Positions 1-5,749 of a stretch of 6,891 nucleotides of DNA are shown piece after piece. The notes beneath the pieces are model-generated. The model did no database searches. It saw only the letters and a program-made list of their open reading frames with translations, and had not been told where the DNA came from. The DNA lies in assembly GCA_007121755.1 (NCBI GenBank), contig SKJZ01000089.1, positions 1 through 6,891 of the forward strand. Direction: 5' to 3'. This DNA is from Halorhodospira sp. GTDB taxonomy: Bacteria > Pseudomonadota > Gammaproteobacteria > Nitrococcales > Halorhodospiraceae. Position 1 is the stretch's first letter, and every line of letters starts with the position of its first letter. A program made the translations under genes and the position numbers.

Positions 1-581
1 CCCACGCTGTCGGCGATGGCGCGCATCCGCTCCCAATCGACGACCCGGGAGTACGCCGAAAAGCCGCCGATAATCATCTTCGGCCGGTGCTCGGCGGCGA
101 GCCGTTCAACCTGCGCGTAGTCGATCATGCCGTTCTCATCGACGCCGTACTGCACCGCATTGAAGATCTTGCCAGAGAAGTTCACTTTGGCGCCGTGGGT
201 CAGGTGGCCGCCGTGGTCGAGGCTCATGCCGAGGATGGTGTCGCCGGGCTGCAACAGCGCAAGATAGACCGCGGCGTTAGCCTGCGAGCCCGAGTGGGGC
301 TGCACATTGGCGTAATCGGCCCCGAAGAGCGCCTTGGCGCGGTCGATGGCGAGCTGTTCGGCCTGATCGACAAACTCGCAGCCGCCGTAGTACCGCTTAG
401 CGGGGTATCCCTCGGCGTACTTGTTGGTCAGCACGCTGCCTTGGGCCTCCAGCACGCGCGGACTGGCGTAGTTCTCGGAAGCGATGAGTTCGATATGCTC
501 CTCCTGCCGCCGGCGCTCGCCGTTAATGGCGGCGTCCAAATCAGGATCGAAGGCGGCGATGGTCATCTCTTTTGAGAACAT
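1..581 (-). CDS. glyA: Serine hydroxymethyltransferase, N-terminal part (cut by window edge)
   Basis: Cytosolic PLP enzyme interconverting serine plus tetrahydrofolate with glycine plus 5,10-methylene-THF, the main source of one-carbon units. About 193 codons are visible, against roughly 415-420 for the family, so the C-terminal half, including the PLP-binding lysine, lies outside. The visible part follows E. coli GlyA almost block for block: RQEEHIELIASENY near residues 25-38, LTNKYAEGYPAKRYYGG at 51-67, ANVQPHSGSQAN at 91-102, LDHGGHLTHG at 121-130, NFSGK at 134-138 and IGGFSAYSRVVDW at 171-183. The ATG at 581 is chosen because the product then begins MFSKEMTIAAFD, matching the E. coli start, and GAGGAG lies 7-8 nt upstream; an in-frame ATG five codons in (566) is less likely. 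Transcribed divergently from the ModE-like gene at 714, with a palindrome in its leader. The family assignment is certain. Confidence 0.98.
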   Translation of the reverse strand, partial: MFSKEMTIAAFDPDLDAAINGERRRQEEHIELIASENYASPRVLEAQGSVLTNKYAEGYPAKRYYGGCEFVDQAEQLAIDRAKALFGADYANVQPHSGSQANAAVYLALLQPGDTILGMSLDHGGHLTHGAKVNFSGKIFNAVQYGVDENGMIDYAQVERLAAEHRPKMIIGGFSAYSRVVDWERMRAIADSV

Positions 582-603
582 GAATACTCCTCGGTTTAAA
601 TGG

Positions 604-630
604 GGACCGTGTCGAAAACGGTCCATCATA
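604..630 (-). promoter_or_regulatory. Probable glyA promoter -10 and leader palindrome
   Basis: Seen: a perfect 7-bp inverted repeat, GGACCGT (604-610) and ACGGTCC (618-624), around a 7-nt centre. Immediately upstream in the glyA direction is TATGAT (625-630), a good -10 match. No convincing -35 lies 17 nt further up. If TATGAT is the -10, transcription would start inside the palindrome, so it is either an operator covering +1 or a hairpin at the very 5' end of the glyA mRNA, about 25-45 nt before the start codon. No U-tract follows it, so it is not a standard terminator. Which regulator would bind is unknown; it does not match the E. coli PurR or MetR consensus as I know them. Confidence 0.35.
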
Positions 631-680
631 CAAAGAGACGCAGAGACAAAACCACCTCATCCGCCCAACCCTCGCGACTG

Positions 681-701
681 TGAAACTGACGATTTGAAAC
701 T
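681..701. promoter_or_regulatory. TGAAACT direct repeat before the ModE-like gene
   Basis: Seen: two perfect copies of TGAAACT at 681-687 and 695-701, a 14-nt period, ending 12 nt before the ATG at 714. TAAAAA at 701-706 just after the second copy could be a weak -10, which would put transcription start at or very near the ATG. The position is right for a repressor or activator site of the 714 gene, possibly shared with divergent glyA. With only two 7-mers, chance or internal duplication cannot be excluded. Confidence 0.25.
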
Positions 702-713
702 AAAAATGACGCC

Positions 714-1052
714 ATGGCCCGCCTGACACTCAGACTTACGCTCGACAGCGGCGCCCGCATCGGGCCCGGCCGGATTATGCTGCTCGACGGCATCGACCGC
801 ACCGGCTCGATCTCAGCGGCGGCGCGCGACCTGGGCATGTCGTACCGGCGGGCGTGGCTGCTGGTGGACCGGCTGAACCAGGCGTGCCGGGAACCCGTGG
901 TGTCCACGCGCTACGGCGGCCGGCACGGCGGGGGCGCCGCGCTCACCGATTTCGGCCGCCGGCTGGTGGCAGAGTTCAACGCCATGCAGGAGGAGGCGCG
1001 GGAGGCGCTGGCTCAACGCATTGCAACTCTGGAGAGAGACACGGGGCCGTGA
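714..1052 (+). CDS. Stand-alone ModE-type winged-helix regulator (no MOP domains)
   Basis: A 112-residue DNA-binding protein equivalent to the N-terminal domain of ModE, the molybdate-responsive repressor. The helix-turn-helix is GSISAAARDLGMSYRRAW at about residues 31-48 (E. coli ModE has GSISQGAKDAGISYKSAW), followed by the wing VSTRYGGRHGGGAALTDFG at about 63-81, whose Gly-rich turn and AxLTxFG ending are ModE hallmarks. The last ~25 residues are a charged helix, likely for dimerisation. The molybdate-binding MOP domains of full-length ModE (about 260 residues) are absent, so this protein probably does not sense molybdate as ModE does. No good ribosome site precedes the ATG, and the A-rich stretch just upstream fits a leaderless or weakly translated message. 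Its TGA overlaps the GTG of the exchanger gene by 4 nt, implying translational coupling. Domain certain; target genes unknown. Confidence 0.88.
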   Translation: MARLTLRLTLDSGARIGPGRIMLLDGIDRTGSISAAARDLGMSYRRAWLLVDRLNQACREPVVSTRYGGRHGGGAALTDFGRRLVAEFNAMQEEAREALAQRIATLERDTGP

Positions 1053-2254
1053 CCGCCCTCATCTTCATCCTCGGCTTGGCGGCCTTGTTGGCCGGCGCCG
1101 AACTGCTGGTTAGCAGCGCCGCCAAGGTCTCGGAACGTGCAGGACTGTCGCCCCTGGTCGTCGGCCTGACGGTCGTGGCCTTCGCCACCAGCACCCCGGA
1201 GCTGGCGATCGCCGTCCGCGCCGCCTTCGCCGGCGGCGCCACCGCCGCGGTCGGCGTCGGCAATGTCATCGGCAGCAACATCGCCAACATCCTCCTCATC
1301 TTCGGCCTCACCGCCGCCGTGGCCCCGGTGGTGGTCCGGCGGCGGCTGATCCGAGTGGAGATCCCGGTGATGGTGGCGATCTCCGTGGCCGTCTACCTGC
1401 TCTGCCTGAACGGGCGGCTGGGAACCCTTGAAGGCCTGCTTATGGTAGGCGGACTGACCGGCTACACCGGATGGATGCTGATCCAGGGCAGGCGCCCTGC
1501 CGTGCCTCCGCCCCCAGAGCGGGATACGGAAAACGGCGGTGCGGGGGAGGGGGGGAGTCCCGTTCAGGGTGTCGGTCGCCTGGACGGCGACCGTCAAGCC
1601 TCCAGGGACGGATTCACGGCGTCCCTGAACGGGACTCCCCCCCTCCCCCGCACCGCCGTTTTCCGTATCCCGCTCTGGCTCCAGGACACAGCGGCGATCG
1701 TGGCGGGGATCGTCATGCTCACCGCCGGCGCCCACTGGACCGTAGAGTCCGCCACCACCCTGGCCCACGCCCTCGGCCTCGGCGAACTGGTCGTCGGCCT
1801 CACCGTGGTTGCGGTGGGCACCTCACTGCCGGAACTGGCCGCCACCGTGGTGGCCGCGCTGCGGGGCGAGCGGGAGATGGCGGTGGGGAACATCATCGGC
1901 AGCAATATCATCAATCTGCTGGGGGTGCTTGGCCTCACCGCCGTGCTGGCCCCCGGCGGCCTGCCGATCCCCCCGGCCGCGCTCCACTTCGATCTGCCGG
2001 TAATGATCGTAGTGGCGGCGGCCTGCCTGCCGATCTTTTTCACCGGGCACGCCGTCGACCGCTGGGAGGGGTGGTTGTTCCTGGGATACTACGCCGCCTA
2101 TACCACCTACCTGCTGATGGCGGCCCACAGCCACGCCGCGCTCGGTCCGTTCAGCGTGGTCATGGCCTTCTTCGTGCTGCCCCTGACTGCGGTCACCGTC
2201 GCGGTGACGGTGGTTCACCAAATCACTTATAGCCGCAGACCAGGGCGTGATTGA
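1049..2254 (+). CDS. CaCA-family sodium/calcium exchanger-like antiporter with an inserted loop
   Basis: Inner-membrane cation antiporter of the Ca2+/cation antiporter family (YrbG-like), 401 residues. Both inverted-topology alpha-repeats are plain: VGLTVVAFATSTPEL at 38-52 with GNVIGSNIANILLIFG at 71-86, and VGLTVVAVGTSLPEL at 249-263 with GNIIGSNIINLLGVLG at 280-295. The acidic residues of both TSxPE motifs (E51, E262), which form the cation site in this family, are kept; the first repeat has FATS where FGTS is usual. About ten hydrophobic segments are visible. The start is GTG at 1049, overlapping the upstream TGA, because the protein then opens directly with the first membrane helix; GGAGAG at 1031 is a weak, distant ribosome site. 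Residues 156-210 are encoded by a 165-nt palindromic element in the central hydrophilic loop; without it the protein would be 346 residues, close to normal size. The 3' end overlaps the convergent gene by 32 nt. The transported ion (Ca2+, Na+, K+ or H+) cannot be read from sequence. Confidence 0.93.
   Translation: MTALIFILGLAALLAGAELLVSSAAKVSERAGLSPLVVGLTVVAFATSTPELAIAVRAAFAGGATAAVGVGNVIGSNIANILLIFGLTAAVAPVVVRRRLIRVEIPVMVAISVAVYLLCLNGRLGTLEGLLMVGGLTGYTGWMLIQGRRPAVPPPPERDTENGGAGEGGSPVQGVGRLDGDRQASRDGFTASLNGTPPLPRTAVFRIPLWLQDTAAIVAGIVMLTAGAHWTVESATTLAHALGLGELVVGLTVVAVGTSLPELAATVVAALRGEREMAVGNIIGSNIINLLGVLGLTAVLAPGGLPIPPAALHFDLPVMIVVAAACLPIFFTGHAVDRWEGWLFLGYYAAYTTYLLMAAHSHAALGPFSVVMAFFVLPLTAVTVAVTVVHQITYSRRPGRD
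1514..1678. repeat. 165-bp palindromic element with perfect 56-nt arms, inserted in frame
   Basis: Seen: left arm 1514-1569 and right arm 1623-1678 are perfect reverse complements over 56 nt, ending sharply on both sides. The arms contain a purine tract of five G, A, seven G on the left and its complement on the right. The 53-nt centre holds a second hairpin, CGGTCGCC (1573-1580) with GGCGACCG (1586-1593). A third, CAGGGACG (1603-1610) with CGTCCCTG (1620-1627), competes with the inner five bases of the right arm. The element is exactly 55 codons and both edges fall on codon boundaries of the exchanger; the reverse strand in the same register is also stop-free. No clear target-site duplication and no transposase gene are present. 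Inference: a MITE- or RPE-like palindromic element translated as a protein loop. It may instead be a local inverted duplication, but the codon-exact edges and internal REP-like hairpin favour a mobile or dispersed repeat. Confidence 0.9.
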
Positions 2255-3458
2255 GCGGAACCGTCAGGTCGTTCGGGGAGACGCTGGCGGTGATTTTTGG
2301 CGAGAGCGGATCGGCCAGATCGATGATCTGCCCCCGGTGGACGCGCTTGCCGTGCCCCTCCATGGCGATAGCGACCAGCGGCTTGGCTTTTTCCTCTTTA
2401 CCGGCGCGCACGACCAAGCCGATTCGATTGTCGCTCAGCCGCACGAAAGTGCCCGGCGGGTACTTCCCGACCAAATCGAACAGCAGCTTGGCCCACTGCT
2501 CCGGCCACGCCTTTCCGCCCTGCTGCATGATGTACTCCATCGCCTGCGGTGGATCGACCGCGTTGCGGTAGCCGCGCGGGACAACCAACGCCAGATAGGC
2601 GTCGGCGATAGCAATCGGCGGAACGATCGGGCTCAGCGACTTGCCGGATATGCCATTGGGATAGCCCTCGCCGTCAACCCGTTCGTGGTGTTGCAGGACC
2701 GCCTTCAACCACCCAGGGGTAACGTTCGGCATCCCTTTGAGCAGGTCGTAACTGCGCCGCGGATGCTCCCGCAGCGCCGCGCGCACCTTTTCAGAGATCT
2801 TCCCCGCGAACCCTTCCAACCGCTCCTGCAAGCGCAACATGCCGATATTACCGGTCAATGAGGCGCAGATAGCGTCCACCCGCTGCGCTTCCGACAAGCC
2901 GCCACGGCCGGCCAACGCGCTGCCCAACACCGCCGTCTCCAGACAGTGGCTAATGGTGTAGCTAAGCTCGCGCTCGGTCAGCGTAGCGGTGATCATCGCC
3001 GACGGATCGTACTGCACCAGCGCATCAATCCGGTGCGCCAAACGCAGGACACGGGCTGAAAAGCTGGTATCTCCGGCCTTAAAGGCGTTGAACGCCTTGG
3101 TAACCACCGTATGGATCCGCTCCATCTCCAGGAACGGATTGAAGTAGTGCGCGCTGGGGGCCTCGGGACGCATGGTCCGGAAGACCTGATCCGACTCGTC
3201 GCCGGACGATTCAGAACCGGCCTCGTCAGCCTCGTCGGTCTCTTCTTCGTCGTCCGGCTCTTCGACAGGTTCAGGGGCCGGCTCGCCCTCCCGGGCAATG
3301 TAGACCCCCTCCGTGAGCAGCGTCGCCCGCTGATGCCTCGTGTCCACGGTCTCGCCGCGCTGCATGATCAGCCTGCCGCGCGCGTTATAGACCGAGAATG
3401 GCAACGGTTGGCCAAGCTCGATCTCATCATGCGGGATTGCGGGGGTATCCGTTGACAA
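2223..3458 (-). CDS. Degenerate HD-GYP domain protein (c-di-GMP phosphodiesterase family)
   Basis: A soluble 411-residue protein. Residues ~14-54 form a small N-terminal domain often seen ahead of HD-GYP modules (LGQPLPFSVYNARGRL, then LLTEGVYI). Residues ~58-90 are a very acidic linker, and ~110-335 the HD-GYP fold. Retained signature residues are H171, H232 (EHP), H257-H258 and the DGEGYP at 262-267. The defining HD pair is missing: canonical HDIGK reads GNIGM at 203-207, and the second Asp of the usual DxxDAL is Leu289 (DAYLAL, 286-291). Active HD-GYPs cleave c-di-GMP at a metal centre that includes the HD pair, so this one is probably inactive or altered, perhaps a binding or protein-interaction module. 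The start is TTG at 3458, with GGAG 8 nt upstream; the nearby ATG at 3472 is out of frame. The 3' end overlaps the convergent exchanger gene by 32 nt. The family call is firm; activity is inferred. Confidence 0.87.
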   Translation of the reverse strand: MSTDTPAIPHDEIELGQPLPFSVYNARGRLIMQRGETVDTRHQRATLLTEGVYIAREGEPAPEPVEEPDDEEETDEADEAGSESSGDESDQVFRTMRPEAPSAHYFNPFLEMERIHTVVTKAFNAFKAGDTSFSARVLRLAHRIDALVQYDPSAMITATLTERELSYTISHCLETAVLGSALAGRGGLSEAQRVDAICASLTGNIGMLRLQERLEGFAGKISEKVRAALREHPRRSYDLLKGMPNVTPGWLKAVLQHHERVDGEGYPNGISGKSLSPIVPPIAIADAYLALVVPRGYRNAVDPPQAMEYIMQQGGKAWPEQWAKLLFDLVGKYPPGTFVRLSDNRIGLVVRAGKEEKAKPLVAIAMEGHGKRVHRGQIIDLADPLSPKITASVSPNDLTVPLNHALVCGYK

Positions 3459-3663
3459 CTGCCCGACTCCATCTCGCCCACCGTCGTGGCGGGACGCTCA
3501 CACTTCCAAACGACACTGGCGGACCATTCTAACGTGACGAAGAGCGAAATGGTGCAATCACGTAGCGATTCCGCGTGTCTTTATCGCCACAGCCCGGCCG
3601 GAGATCCACACGGAAAGAAAAATTCACCGAAAATTCATGAAATAGAGCCGGCACGGCGTCCAG
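3459..3663. other. Gene-free spacer: leader of HD-GYP gene, tail of modA
   Basis: About 205 nt with lower GC than its surroundings, between the modA stop and the HD-GYP TTG start, both on the minus strand. GGAG just before 3458 serves the HD-GYP gene. TAGAAT (3526-3531, minus) is a possible -10 but has no good -35. ACGTGA (3532-3537) and TCACGT (3558-3563) make a 6-bp inverted pair 20 nt apart, a weak operator candidate. AAAATTCA occurs twice close together around 3620-3640. No stem followed by a U-tract is visible, so no intrinsic terminator after modA. The open frame at 3486-3716 (plus) has no ribosome site or recognisable protein. Confidence 0.4.
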
Positions 3664-4446
3664 TCAGGGCGCCTCCAATCCGTGACGGGCGAAGATCGCC
3701 CGGCCGCGCTCGCTGAGCAAGAAGCGGTAAAAGTCGCGCGCGTCGTCGCCGGCGCCGCGCAGCAGTACCATCCGGTGGCGCAACGGTGCATGGTCACCGG
3801 GGGGCAGGATTTGATACCGGACCAACTCCGCGTAGCGTGTCCCGGCCACCAGCGGCCACGCGACAATGCCCCCGTCGTTGCGAGGAGAGAGGGCGAGGCG
3901 CGCCGCCCTGGCGGCGTTCTCCCCATAGACCAAGCGCGGTTCGATGCCGCCCCACAAGCGCGCCCTCTCCAGCAGATCACGGGCGGCCATGCCGTACGGC
4001 GCCGCCTCTGGATCGGCGATCGCGAAGCGGCGGATCTCACCCCGCTCCAGCGCCTCACGCAAACCGTCCAGGCCAGCCGCCGGATCGACCGCCGCCCCCG
4101 GAGGGCTGACGATGGCGAGACGCCCCTGGGCGTAGACCGTGCCGCGATCCTCGGCCAGCCCCTCCCGGTAGAGCTCGAAGACGAACCGCTCATCGGCGGC
4201 GAGAAAGAGTTCGAACGGCTCTCCCCGGTCGATCCGCCACTGCAGATTACCGGTAGAGGCGTATGAGACCCTGGGACGCGCGCGGCCGGTAGCCGCGAAC
4301 CGCTCGACCGCCTCCTGCAACGCGATCTGCATATGGGAGGCGGCGGCCACCCGCGGCCCCTCCGCCGCCCCTGCGGTAACGGCGGCCGCGGCCAGGAGCG
4401 CGCCGATCAGTAATCCACCTACTAACTTTACGGAAAGTATCTTCAA
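3664..4446 (-). CDS. modA: ModA-type periplasmic molybdate/oxyanion-binding protein
   Basis: A 260-residue periplasmic solute-binding protein of the molybdate ABC-importer family. The signal peptide is clear: MKILSVK, then a Leu/Ala-rich core, cleavage likely around residues 26-28 (TAGAA/EG). ModA blocks are VAAASHMQIALQEAVERF at 33-50 (E. coli: FAAASLTNALQ), YASTGNLQWRIDRGEPFELFLAADE around 70-95, the IADPEAAPYGMAARDLLE block, YGENAARAA, and GGIVAWPL before a C-terminal helix. The oxyanion-contacting Ser of AAAS and the AST Ser are kept. The start is TTG at 4446, the only in-frame start that puts the signal peptide at the N-terminus; an ATG at 4545 lies deep in the porin gene. A GTGGTG stretch gives only a weak ribosome site. 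It begins 11 nt after the porin stop, so the two are probably one transcript. No modB or modC follows. The ligand could be molybdate, tungstate or another oxyanion. Confidence 0.85.
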   Translation of the reverse strand: MKILSVKLVGGLLIGALLAAAAVTAGAAEGPRVAAASHMQIALQEAVERFAATGRARPRVSYASTGNLQWRIDRGEPFELFLAADERFVFELYREGLAEDRGTVYAQGRLAIVSPPGAAVDPAAGLDGLREALERGEIRRFAIADPEAAPYGMAARDLLERARLWGGIEPRLVYGENAARAARLALSPRNDGGIVAWPLVAGTRYAELVRYQILPPGDHAPLRHRMVLLRGAGDDARDFYRFLLSERGRAIFARHGLEAP

Positions 4447-4457
4447 ACCGGCACCAC

Positions 4458-5513
4458 TTAAAAGTCGAAGATCGCGCCGACGGCCAACGCCCACGCCGTC
4501 TCGTCTTGGACCCCCCAGCGGTCGAGAGTGCTCCCCTCCCGCCACGGCGCCAGCTCCCGACCCGGCTCATTGGCCAGCCGGGCGTAGTTCACGTAGAGGC
4601 GCAGCTCCGGCGCCGTTTGGAATTCGGCGCCCACGGCGGTCATGGCCGCATCCGCGTCGTCACTGCCGTCCGCGTCCAGTACATAGTGCTGCGCCTTCAC
4701 CGCCAACTCATCACTTAAACGGTAGCGCAGCCCCGCGCCGTAGGCCTCGTCTTCCGGCTCTTCCGCCTTCTGATAGAAGAGCGTGACACGCAGATCGCGC
4801 CAATCGTAAGAGGCCGCCGCCCGCGAAACCTTGCGTTCATCCCCGGCGCTGAACGCCTCATGGGCCACCGCCAGGTAGACGCTCCCGCCGTGGTAGGCCA
4901 ACGACGCGCTGACGGCGCTTTGGTCATTGCCGTCCACCGCGTCCCCTTCCTCGGTCTCCATGGAGTAGACCGCCTCGAAGATGACGGGGTGGATCTCCGG
5001 GCTACGGTAGCCGACGCCGTTCTTCAGCCGTCCATCGAAGCCGCGGTCGCCGGTCTCGTTGCGAATGATATTCCGGGAATCGCCGATCTGATCGGGAAAG
5101 AGGTCCACGCGGCGGGCGACGCGCTTGGCGGGAGTGTCGTAACGACCGGCGCGCAACAGCCCCCACTCGCCCCGAAATCCGGCGTAGACATCCCGCCGCC
5201 GCGTGTCACCGGTATCGAGCGCCACCTCTCCCTCGAACCGGGCCACCCCTTCCAGCTCCGGCGTCACGCGATGAACGCCGTAGACCCCGAGGCGGCCGGC
5301 GTTGCTGGCCAGGTTATGAGCGCTGTAATCGCCGCCGTCGTTTACGTGAGTGACCGCGAAGTGGGCGCGGCCGTAGACCTCCACGCCTTCCGCCTCTACC
5401 GCCCCGGCCAACAGGAGGGCGCAGGCCGCCAACGGCCACCGGCCCGCCAGACCCGCCAGACCCGCCAGACGCCCCGGGATCGTCGCGCTCCGTCTCTCGG
5501 GAATCACCGGCAT
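4458..5513 (-). CDS. Gram-negative porin, 16-strand type
   Basis: An outer-membrane general porin precursor, 351 residues. The N-terminus is a signal peptide with an Arg-rich start, a 9-nt-repeat-encoded LAGLAGLAG (16-24), the core WPLAACALLLAG and cleavage near AEA/EG at residue 41-42. The mature protein opens VEVYGRAHFAVTHV, followed by the typical porin stretch NAGRLGVYGVHRVTPELEGVARFEGEV and the loop-3 region GLLRAGRYDTPAKRVARRVDLFPDQIGDSRN, matching the LGRxDTPxK...DxFxDxIGD pattern of the family. Alternating strands continue to a C-terminal Phe (AIFDF), the outer-membrane insertion signal. The ATG at 5513 has GGAG only 3 nt away; a GTG two codons in (5507) has better spacing, so either may be used. 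It is followed after 11 nt by modA, suggesting the pore serves the same substrate or response. Pore specificity cannot be predicted from sequence. Confidence 0.92.
   Translation of the reverse strand: MPVIPERRSATIPGRLAGLAGLAGRWPLAACALLLAGAVEAEGVEVYGRAHFAVTHVNDGGDYSAHNLASNAGRLGVYGVHRVTPELEGVARFEGEVALDTGDTRRRDVYAGFRGEWGLLRAGRYDTPAKRVARRVDLFPDQIGDSRNIIRNETGDRGFDGRLKNGVGYRSPEIHPVIFEAVYSMETEEGDAVDGNDQSAVSASLAYHGGSVYLAVAHEAFSAGDERKVSRAAASYDWRDLRVTLFYQKAEEPEDEAYGAGLRYRLSDELAVKAQHYVLDADGSDDADAAMTAVGAEFQTAPELRLYVNYARLANEPGRELAPWREGSTLDRWGVQDETAWALAVGAIFDF
5443..5469 (-). repeat. Three tandem 9-bp repeats in porin signal-peptide region
   Basis: Seen: CCCGCCAGA three times in a row on the plus strand, encoding Leu-Ala-Gly three times (residues 16-24) on the minus strand. 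The unit is a multiple of three, so slippage would lengthen or shorten the signal peptide without a frameshift. Confidence 0.9.
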
Positions 5514-5595
5514 CCACTCCAACCCATAGCAACGAAGGCCTTTATAACGGAGAATACGGATTATTGCAGTCAATATCCCCAAGGAGCACGAAAAC
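5514..5595. promoter_or_regulatory. Divergent promoter region between porin and small membrane protein
   Basis: 82 nt, AT-richer than its surroundings. On the minus strand TTGACT (5568-5573) is a good -35 for the porin-modA unit; the nearest -10-like hexamer, TTATAA (5542-5547), is 20 nt away, longer than the usual 16-18, so an activator might be needed. On the plus strand AAGGAG at 5581-5586 is a strong ribosome site 9 nt before the ATG at 5596. A plus-strand promoter is not obvious. Confidence 0.4.
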
Positions 5596-5748
5596 ATGCC
5601 GGGCGTACTTCTCCTGATGGCCGTGGCCCTGCTCTCGCTCATCGGTATCACAGTCCGCCCGACATCGCCGGTGATCAGCAACGCCGCCTTCATGCTCGCC
5701 GGGATCCTCTTCGTCTTAGCGGTATTGGCCTTCTTCGGTTTGATCTGA
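5596..5748 (+). CDS. Small two-helix membrane protein of unknown function
   Basis: Fifty residues, starting MPGVLLLMAVALLSLIGITV, then a short polar turn (RPTSPVISN, 21-29) and a second hydrophobic stretch, AAFMLAGILFVLAVLAFFGLI, to the C-terminus. The strong AAGGAG ribosome site at ideal spacing and two clean membrane segments support a real gene. The most likely topology is a hairpin with the polar turn on one side of the inner membrane. It lies 45 nt before ettA on the same strand and diverges from the porin. It recalls other tiny bacterial two-helix membrane proteins in general shape, but I do not recognise a named family and assign no function. Confidence 0.72.
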   Translation: MPGVLLLMAVALLSLIGITVRPTSPVISNAAFMLAGILFVLAVLAFFGLI

Positions 5749-5749
5749 C

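Noticed and set aside
87..575. Plus-strand open frame over glyA
   Set aside because: It is the antisense shadow of a certain glyA reading frame.
854..1048. N-terminal extension of the exchanger frame
   Set aside because: It overlaps the ModE-like coding region in another frame and reads as Arg/Gly-rich nonsense; the GTG at 1049 starts directly at the first membrane helix.
1514..1678. Transcription terminator, insertion-sequence remnant or CRISPR repeat
   Set aside because: No T-tract follows the stem, there is no transposase fragment or clear target duplication, and there are only two inverted copies rather than a spaced direct array.
1013..1768. Long open frame antisense to the exchanger gene
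   Set aside because: It is open because of high GC and the palindrome; its translation is Gly/Asp/Gln-rich low-complexity sequence with no recognisable domain, while the plus strand encodes clear exchanger motifs.
3532..3563. ACGTGA/TCACGT inverted pair as an operator
   Set aside because: Six-base half-sites 20 nt apart are likely to occur by chance; kept only as a note in the spacer entry.
5514..5693. 60-residue upstream extension of the porin
   Set aside because: It would place the signal peptide in the middle of the protein and crosses the AT-rich divergent promoter and the small plus-strand gene.
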